Positions 5,268-9,312 of a DNA stretch of 9,312 nucleotides are shown here, piece by piece (the first letter of the stretch is position 1; each line of letters begins with the position of its first letter). The position numbers were made by a program, and so were the translations under genes. The stretch lies in the NCBI GenBank assembly GCA_020355145.1, contig CP070660.1, forward strand, positions 1,525,061-1,534,372, in the 5' to 3' direction. The notes under the pieces were generated by a model. That model was not told where the DNA came from. It did no database searches and saw only the letters and a list, made by a program, of their open reading frames with translations. The DNA is from Deltaproteobacteria bacterium (GTDB lineage Bacteria > Desulfobacterota > DSM-4660 > Desulfatiglandales > B25-G16).

Positions 5268-6434
5268 CTATATGTTGCTCTTCAAAAGCGGCGACATAGA
5301 TCTGAGATTTGCTACGATCTTGGGAAGGACCTCTAAGACCCGCTCTATCTCCTGGTCAGTGGTCCACTTCCCCAGAGTAAGCCTTAATGAGCCATGCGCC
5401 TTTTCATGGGAAAACCCCATTGCCAAAAGAACATGAGATGGTTCAAGGCTTGATGAGCTACAGGCTGAACCGGTAGAGGTACAGATGCCCTCCAGGTCAA
5501 GGTTTAGAAGCATTGATTCCCCTTCTACAAAGTCAACACTTACATTGACATTGTTGGGCAGTCTCCTTGACGGATGCCCGTTTAGGTGGGCATGGTCAAT
5601 CTGCCGCAGGATCCCCTTAATAAATTTATCCCGAAGGTAGCTCAGGTGCTCTGCCTCCTTGTCCACCTCCTGCTGTGCAATCTCCGCTGCCTTGCCAAAG
5701 CCGACAATTCCAGGGACATTCTCCGTGCCTGCCCGCCGGCTTCTCTCCTGGTCACCGCCATGCATGAAGGGGACTAGTTTTGTGCCTTTTCTGATATATA
5801 ATGCCCCAACCCCCTTTGGGCCATAGAGCTTGTGCCCTGACATAGAGAGTAGATTCACCTCGAGCCCATTTACATCTACAGGGATGTGCCCTACTGTCTG
5901 TACTGCGTCAACATGAAAAGGGATTCCCTCTTCACTGGCAATTTTGCCTATCTCGGCTATCGGCTCTATGGTGCCCATTTCATTGTTGGCGTGCATCACC
6001 GATATTAGGATGGTCTTATTTGTAATGGCCTTCTTGACATCCCCTGGGTCAACCAGGCCGTACTCATCAACAGGGAGATAGGTTACCTTGAACCCCTTTT
6101 TCCCTAAAAACTTGGATGCCTCTATCACCGCGTAGTGCTCGATGGAGCTGGTAATAAGGTGGTTCCCCTTGTTCTCGTTGGCAAAGGCAACACCCTTTAT
6201 GGCGAAGTTATCCGCTCCAGTGCCTCCACTAGTAAAGACGATTTCCTCGTCCCGGGCACCAATAAGCTTGGCAACCTCAACCCTCGCCTTCTCTATAGCC
6301 CCTTTTGACTCCTGGCCATAGGAATAGAGACTTGAAGGGTTACCAAAGGCATCAGTAAAATATGGAAGCATTGCCTTTACCACCTCAGGGTGTGTCGGCG
6401 TGGTGGCAGCATAATCAAGGTATATTCTTTTCAT
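5268..6434 (-). CDS. nifS: Cysteine desulfurase (NifS/IscS family)
   Basis: Converts cysteine to alanine and carries the released sulfur as a persulfide, feeding NifU and probably MnmA. The 388-residue PLP enzyme begins with 'YLDYAATTPTHPEV' (5-18). The PLP lysine is Lys202 in 'SGHKLYGPKG', His100 stacks on the cofactor ('SIEHYAV'), 'HVDAVQTVG' holds the Asp/Gln pair (176, 179), and 'GGDQERSRRAGTENV' (226-240) binds phosphate. The persulfide cysteine is C325 in 'TSTGSACSSSS', on the long flexible loop of group I desulfurases. The start at 6434 has AAAGGAG 10 bases upstream. A 104-bp gap separates it from larE, and its start codon lies in one arm of an 11-bp inverted repeat. The pairing with nifU places it mainly in Fe-S assembly. 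Confidence 0.96.
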   Translation of the reverse strand: MKRIYLDYAATTPTHPEVVKAMLPYFTDAFGNPSSLYSYGQESKGAIEKARVEVAKLIGARDEEIVFTSGGTGADNFAIKGVAFANENKGNHLITSSIEHYAVIEASKFLGKKGFKVTYLPVDEYGLVDPGDVKKAITNKTILISVMHANNEMGTIEPIAEIGKIASEEGIPFHVDAVQTVGHIPVDVNGLEVNLLSMSGHKLYGPKGVGALYIRKGTKLVPFMHGGDQERSRRAGTENVPGIVGFGKAAEIAQQEVDKEAEHLSYLRDKFIKGILRQIDHAHLNGHPSRRLPNNVNVSVDFVEGESMLLNLDLEGICTSTGSACSSSSLEPSHVLLAMGFSHEKAHGSLRLTLGKWTTDQEIERVLEVLPKIVANLRSMSPLLKSNI

Positions 6435-6538
6435 CCCGTTAGAACTCCTTTAAACATCCCATATCTTTCACACAATAGACTACCAAATTTTATTATTGCT
6501 TGGAACATCCTATTGAGACCAAAAAGGTCTAACGGGAT
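6433..6538 (-). promoter_or_regulatory. nifS leader with long-range inverted repeat and alternative hairpin
   Basis: ATCCCGTTAGA (6433-6443) and TCTAACGGGAT (6528-6538) are perfect 11-bp inverted copies 84 bp apart. In the transcript the first arm directly follows the larE stop codon and the second lies between the nifS ribosome site and includes the first two bases of its AUG. A smaller hairpin, AGACC-A5-GGTCT (6516-6530), uses three bases of the first arm, so the two structures exclude each other. This could control or couple nifS translation. I recognise no known riboswitch class. Promoter-like TTGGTA-N17-TATGGG is also present but weak. Confidence 0.45.
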
Positions 6539-7414
6539 TCATCCCTTATCATCTCCTTTAAGGCCCTCATTCATGCTGCCTGTCCTGTAGCCTTCCAGGT
6601 CAACCGTTACATAGGAGTAGCCTAATTTCTTAAGGTATGATATGAGTTTCCTCCTTAGTCCCTCTTCTAACAGCTTGGGGATGTCCTCCTCCATGACCTC
6701 TATTCTGGCTATCTTGTCATGGTGCCTTACCCTTACCTGGGTTAAGCCGGAGTCCCTCAAGAACCTCTCTGCCTTATCTATCTTTTTAAGGTTCTCTTCG
6801 GTTATCCTCGTGCCATAGGGAAAGCGAGAGCCAAAACAGGCAAGGGATGGTTTGCTCCAGACAGGCAAGCCAAGGCCTTTACTCAGAGAGCGAATATCTT
6901 CCTTGGTAAGCATAGCCTCTTTAAGGGGCGATCTTATCCCCAGGTCTCCAGCCGCCTTCATACCAGGACGGAAGTCATCGAGGTCATCGAAATTGGTGCC
7001 GTCTAAGACGTATTTCAGGTTGTTCTCCCTGGCAATACTTAGTAGCTTGGTGAATAGCTCCTCTTTACACCAGTAGCACCTGTCCTTTGGATTGTTCACG
7101 AATTTAGGATTAGCCATCTCCTGGGTTTCGATGACCTCATGTCTTACCTTGAGGGTCTTGGCTAAGGCCTTTGCCTGTTCTATCTCCTCAGAGGGATACA
7201 CAGAAGAGCTTGCAGTAACAGCCAAGACCTTATCTCCCAGGACATCATTGGCAACCTTCATGACAAAGGCGCTATCCACACCACCTGAGTAAGCGACAAG
7301 CACGCCTTCCATCTCAGTTAATATCTCCTTTAACCTCTTTAGTTTTCCCTCCGATGTGAATTCAGATCCCTCCTCCCTTGCTGAATTCCTCGGAGGCTGG
7401 TAAAGTTCCTTCAT
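6539..7414 (-). CDS. larE: LarE-type ATP-dependent sacrificial sulfur transferase
   Basis: LarE enzymes adenylate a carboxylated pyridine dinucleotide and give it sulfur, in the best-known case building the nickel-pincer cofactor of lactate racemase. The 291-residue protein has the PP-loop SGGVDSA (43-49), 'DRCYWCKEELF' (111-121; C113, C116), 'YVLDGTNFDDLDDFRPG' (135-151) and 'KPSLACFGSRFPYGTRI' (188-204), in which Cys193 is at the place of the sacrificial cysteine of Lactobacillus LarE. The start at 7414 is very well supported: AAGGAGGAG lies six bases upstream. This gives about 20 residues before the usual beginning of the family and makes the gene overlap cysE by 53 bp. No larB, larC or larA is in the window, so the acceptor here is unknown; genes of this family also occur without the lar set. 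Context suggests general sulfur metabolism. Confidence 0.92.
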   Translation of the reverse strand: MKELYQPPRNSAREEGSEFTSEGKLKRLKEILTEMEGVLVAYSGGVDSAFVMKVANDVLGDKVLAVTASSSVYPSEEIEQAKALAKTLKVRHEVIETQEMANPKFVNNPKDRCYWCKEELFTKLLSIARENNLKYVLDGTNFDDLDDFRPGMKAAGDLGIRSPLKEAMLTKEDIRSLSKGLGLPVWSKPSLACFGSRFPYGTRITEENLKKIDKAERFLRDSGLTQVRVRHHDKIARIEVMEEDIPKLLEEGLRRKLISYLKKLGYSYVTVDLEGYRTGSMNEGLKGDDKG

Positions 7415-8087
7415 TGATTTCTCCTCCTTTCTTTACTAGGTATTTATCTATAGAGATGCATTCTTTTGACTCCAATCTCTTTATCCTTTCGGCAAGTTTT
7501 TCCTGTTCCTTCATCACAGAGCGAATGGCATCAGCTATTGGGTCAGGAAGTCTCCCGTGTTCTAAATCCTGAATCTCTTTTACTGAGAATCCCATTCCAA
7601 TCCTTCCAGGAACCCCAACTACTATAGCCCCAGGGGGAACATCCTGGATAACCACGCTGCCTGCACCGATTCTCGCACCATCACCAATATTCAGTGCCCC
7701 CAGGACTATCGCCCCTGTTCCCACCACCACATTATTCCCCAAGGTAGGATGACGCTTCTTCTTTTCCGATGTCGTGCCGCCCAGGACAACACCTTGATAC
7801 ATCAAGACATCATCGCCAATCTCGGCAGTCTCACCTATTACCACACCCATACCATGGTCAATAAAGAGCCTTCTGCCAATCTTTGCCCCCGGGTGAATCT
7901 CTATCCCTGTTAACCAGCGATTAATATGGGAGATAAGTCTTCCGATAAAAAGCAACTTATTCTTCCAGAGGAAGTGGGCTATCCTGTGTATCCAGATAGC
8001 ATGTAGTCCTGGATAGCAAAAGATAACCTCCAGTAGACTTTTTGCCGCTGGATCCTTGGAAAATATCGTCTGGATGTCCTCTTGCAT
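7362..8087 (-). CDS. cysE: Serine O-acetyltransferase
   Basis: Acetylates serine with acetyl-CoA to give O-acetylserine, the CysK substrate and first step of cysteine synthesis. The 241-residue protein has the alpha-helical N-terminal part ('EDIQTIFSKDPAAKS...CYPGLHAIWIHRIAH') and a left-handed beta-helix of hexapeptide repeats (about 62-165), with catalytic His78 in 'FIDHGMG' and His113 in 'KKRHPTLG'. The ATG at 8087 matches the usual family start; AGGAG sits only one to two bases before it, so initiation may be unusual, and the frame stays open to an unsupported ATG at 8210 inside the upstream ferredoxin gene. After the core comes a tail of about 30 residues ending '...SKGGGI'. A C-terminal Ile after glycines is the feature by which E. 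coli CysE (ending 'DGI') plugs the CysK active site. That tail is encoded within the overlap with larE. Confidence 0.93.
   Translation of the reverse strand: MQEDIQTIFSKDPAAKSLLEVIFCYPGLHAIWIHRIAHFLWKNKLLFIGRLISHINRWLTGIEIHPGAKIGRRLFIDHGMGVVIGETAEIGDDVLMYQGVVLGGTTSEKKKRHPTLGNNVVVGTGAIVLGALNIGDGARIGAGSVVIQDVPPGAIVVGVPGRIGMGFSVKEIQDLEHGRLPDPIADAIRSVMKEQEKLAERIKRLESKECISIDKYLVKKGGEINEGTLPASEEFSKGGGI
7421..7429 (-). promoter_or_regulatory. Strong ribosome binding site of larE
   Basis: AAGGAGGAG on the minus strand, six bases before the ATG at 7414 and inside the cysE coding sequence. It decides the larE start and therefore the 53-bp cysE/larE overlap. Confidence 0.8.
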
Positions 8088-8146
8088 TCTCCTAAATAGG
8101 CCGTTTGCCCCTTTATATTTCTTGGGATTTTTTACACTATAAGCCG

Positions 8147-8554
8147 TTAAAATCTTACCTCCATTGCCTGGAGTGGACAGGCCCTGACGCAGAGCCCACA
8201 GGCAATACATTTATTGTCATGAAAATGTACCTCTCTGGTTAAGGGTTCAACTACAAAGGCACCAGTTGGACATATGGGGACACAGACGCTGCAATTACTA
8301 CATCTTTGGTCATTGCGCACGATATCCTGAGATAAGGGTTGTACCCTTACCCCGACATCCATCAGATACTGGATGCCTTTTTCATAATTCTTGTCTTCCC
8401 CACTCAGTTCCAAGACCAAGAGGCCCTCCTCTTCCGGGATAATATATGCCTTTAAGATGTTGAACTCAAGCTCATAGTCTTTAACCAACTTGTAGACTAT
8501 TGGTTGACCTGCAACTCTATGCGGAAAATGGAGAACTATCCTTTTAGAGATCAT
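8147..8554 (-). CDS. NIL-domain ferredoxin with two [4Fe-4S] motifs, homocysteine biosynthesis partner
   Basis: Residues 1-75 (135-residue form) are a NIL domain like that of methionine-importer ATPases, beginning 'MISKRIVLHFP'. The C-terminal half carries two complete CxxCxxCxxxCP motifs, 'CSNCSVCVPICP' and 'CIACGLCVRACP', each for one [4Fe-4S] cluster. In methanogens and sulfate reducers a DUF39 protein and this type of ferredoxin together convert aspartate semialdehyde and sulfide to homocysteine, the ferredoxin being thought to supply reduction. I chose the ATG at 8554 because GGAGGT lies seven bases upstream. An ATG at 8578 overlaps the stop of the DUF39 gene (TAATG), so coupled initiation there, adding eight residues, is possible. 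Direct adjacency to DUF39 supports the pairing. A 59-bp gap leads to cysE. Confidence 0.9.
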   Translation of the reverse strand: MISKRIVLHFPHRVAGQPIVYKLVKDYELEFNILKAYIIPEEEGLLVLELSGEDKNYEKGIQYLMDVGVRVQPLSQDIVRNDQRCSNCSVCVPICPTGAFVVEPLTREVHFHDNKCIACGLCVRACPLQAMEVRF

Positions 8555-8561
8555 CTCTATT

Positions 8562-8567
8562 ACCTCC
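8562..8567 (-). promoter_or_regulatory. Ribosome binding site deciding the NIL-ferredoxin start
   Basis: GGAGGT on the minus strand, seven bases from the ATG at 8554. It is far better than anything before the alternative ATG at 8578. Confidence 0.7.
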
Positions 8568-8577
8568 GAGTTTCCCA

Positions 8578-9312
8578 TTACTTTTCAATCGGCCTTTCCT
8601 TCAGGGGTTTAAATGTATAGCCGGTCTCTGGGCCAGGTAGATTGACTACAGGCTCACTTAGAAGGAAATCACCCTTTTTGATCCACCCCTTTAAGATATT
8701 AGCTATCTCCACTGCCCTGGGATAGCTGGAGAGACTCCCCGTAGGGACCTCCTTGCCTTGAGTGGCAATCTTCCCACTCTTAAGCTGGTCATAGTTTACC
8801 TCCCCAAGACCCCCCTTTTTCCCCTGGGGATAGACCTCGCTATAGTCGACGATCTGGGTCCAGAGCTCCTCGTCTTTCACCGCAGTATATCGGCATATCT
8901 CCTCATCAAGGATGGGAATGGGAATACCAATACCAACGGTAAGAGTTGTTCCATAGCCCTGCATGGATGTTCCTAACAACCATTCAGGTCTCATTTGCTT
9001 TAGATCACCCAGAACTGCTAAGGTGCCAGCAGATACACAAGGTGAACCATTTTCCTTGCGTGACACTGATGGATTATGCTGCGTCCCCTGCCAGACTATG
9101 TGGCCCACTCCACCTCCTAAGAAGATCCTTGTGCCAACGCCGATAGTTTTATAATATGGATCATTGAAAAGTGGTGAAAGTTGCCCTGCACTGCAATAGT
9201 TGGCATTGCCCAGATTGGGCTTAAGCACCCCCATATAGGTATAGATAATCTTATTCGATAGATTTACAGCAACATTGTAGTTCTGGTAGGCATTCCTTGG
9301 GTTAAAGAGCAC
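8578..9312 (-). CDS. DUF39 homocysteine biosynthesis protein, C-terminal part
   Basis: The last 244 codons of a longer gene that enters from the right edge; the GTG at 9312 is only the edge of the window, and family members have roughly 380 or more residues. The sequence 'LGNANYCSAGQLSPLFNDP' (in-window 34-52), 'GTRIFLGGGVGHIVWQGTQHNP' (60-81, shown without its break) and 'NGSPCVSAGTLAVLGDLKQM' (88-107) are typical of the DUF39/HcyBio domain. The family forms homocysteine from aspartate semialdehyde and sulfide, using cysteine persulfide chemistry; Cys40 and Cys92 in the window are candidates. No CBS domains follow, so this is the shorter form in contrast to some archaeal homologues. Its stop overlaps a possible start of the next gene, which encodes the expected NIL ferredoxin partner. 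Confidence 0.9.
   Translation of the reverse strand: MLFNPRNAYQNYNVAVNLSNKIIYTYMGVLKPNLGNANYCSAGQLSPLFNDPYYKTIGVGTRIFLGGGVGHIVWQGTQHNPSVSRKENGSPCVSAGTLAVLGDLKQMRPEWLLGTSMQGYGTTLTVGIGIPIPILDEEICRYTAVKDEELWTQIVDYSEVYPQGKKGGLGEVNYDQLKSGKIATQGKEVPTGSLSSYPRAVEIANILKGWIKKGDFLLSEPVVNLPGPETGYTFKPLKERPIEK

Noticed and set aside
8088..8210. Longer cysE beginning at an ATG at 8210
   Set aside because: It would overlap the ferredoxin gene by 64 bp, lacks a ribosome site, and the added 41 residues do not resemble the CysE N-terminus.
1..9312. CRISPR arrays, tRNA or rRNA genes, insertion sequences
   Set aside because: No regularly spaced repeats, cloverleaf-like segments, rRNA-like sequence, transposase or terminal inverted repeats were seen on either strand.

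Overview
This window is a compact sulfur-metabolism region. Every convincing gene lies on the minus strand, so it reads from right (9312) to left (1). Gene content suggests an anaerobic or microaerophilic bacterium: a sulfide-dependent homocysteine pathway, ferredoxins, NifS/NifU, a Thi4-type thiazole synthase and a cysteine-rich regulator. Purine-rich Shine-Dalgarno sites and sigma70-like promoters also argue for a bacterium. I cannot assign a phylum from sequence alone.

Layout in order of transcription. (1) 9312-8147: the C-terminal part of a DUF39 homocysteine biosynthesis protein, followed by its NIL-domain/two-[4Fe-4S] ferredoxin partner. (2) 8087-6539: serine O-acetyltransferase (cysE), overlapping by 53 bp a LarE-type sacrificial sulfur transferase. 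(3) 6434-3839: cysteine desulfurase (nifS), Fe-S scaffold (nifU), thiazole synthase (thi4) and a small sulfur-carrier protein (thiS), with gaps of 11, 2 and 48 bp. An 11-bp inverted repeat links the end of larE to the nifS start. (4) 3835-3348: the truncated C-terminal remnant of a CoA-binding protein, then about 250 bp with no intact gene. (5) 3311-2209: a variant tRNA 2-thiouridylase (mnmA) closed by a rho-independent terminator. (6) 2206-1737: an HTH regulator with a seven-cysteine two-CW domain and its own promoter, with a palindromic operator candidate between -35 and -10. (7) 1670-1: a second promoter, cysteine synthase (cysK), and a partial DUF6775-like putative metallopeptidase running off the left edge.

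How the genes fit together (inference from families). CysE makes O-acetylserine and CysK combines it with sulfide to give cysteine. DUF39 plus the NIL ferredoxin puts sulfide into homocysteine. NifS mobilises cysteine sulfur for Fe-S assembly on NifU and probably for tRNA thiolation by MnmA. Thi4 makes the thiamin thiazole, LarE is a sulfur-sacrificing enzyme, and ThiS is an orphan Gly-Gly sulfur carrier with no E1 enzyme in the window. The CysE C-terminus ends in Ile, as expected for docking into CysK. The most interesting departures from textbook are MnmA lacking its second catalytic cysteine, Thi4 carrying a cysteine at the sulfur-donor position, the orphan ThiS, and the redox- or metal-suited regulator beside cysK.
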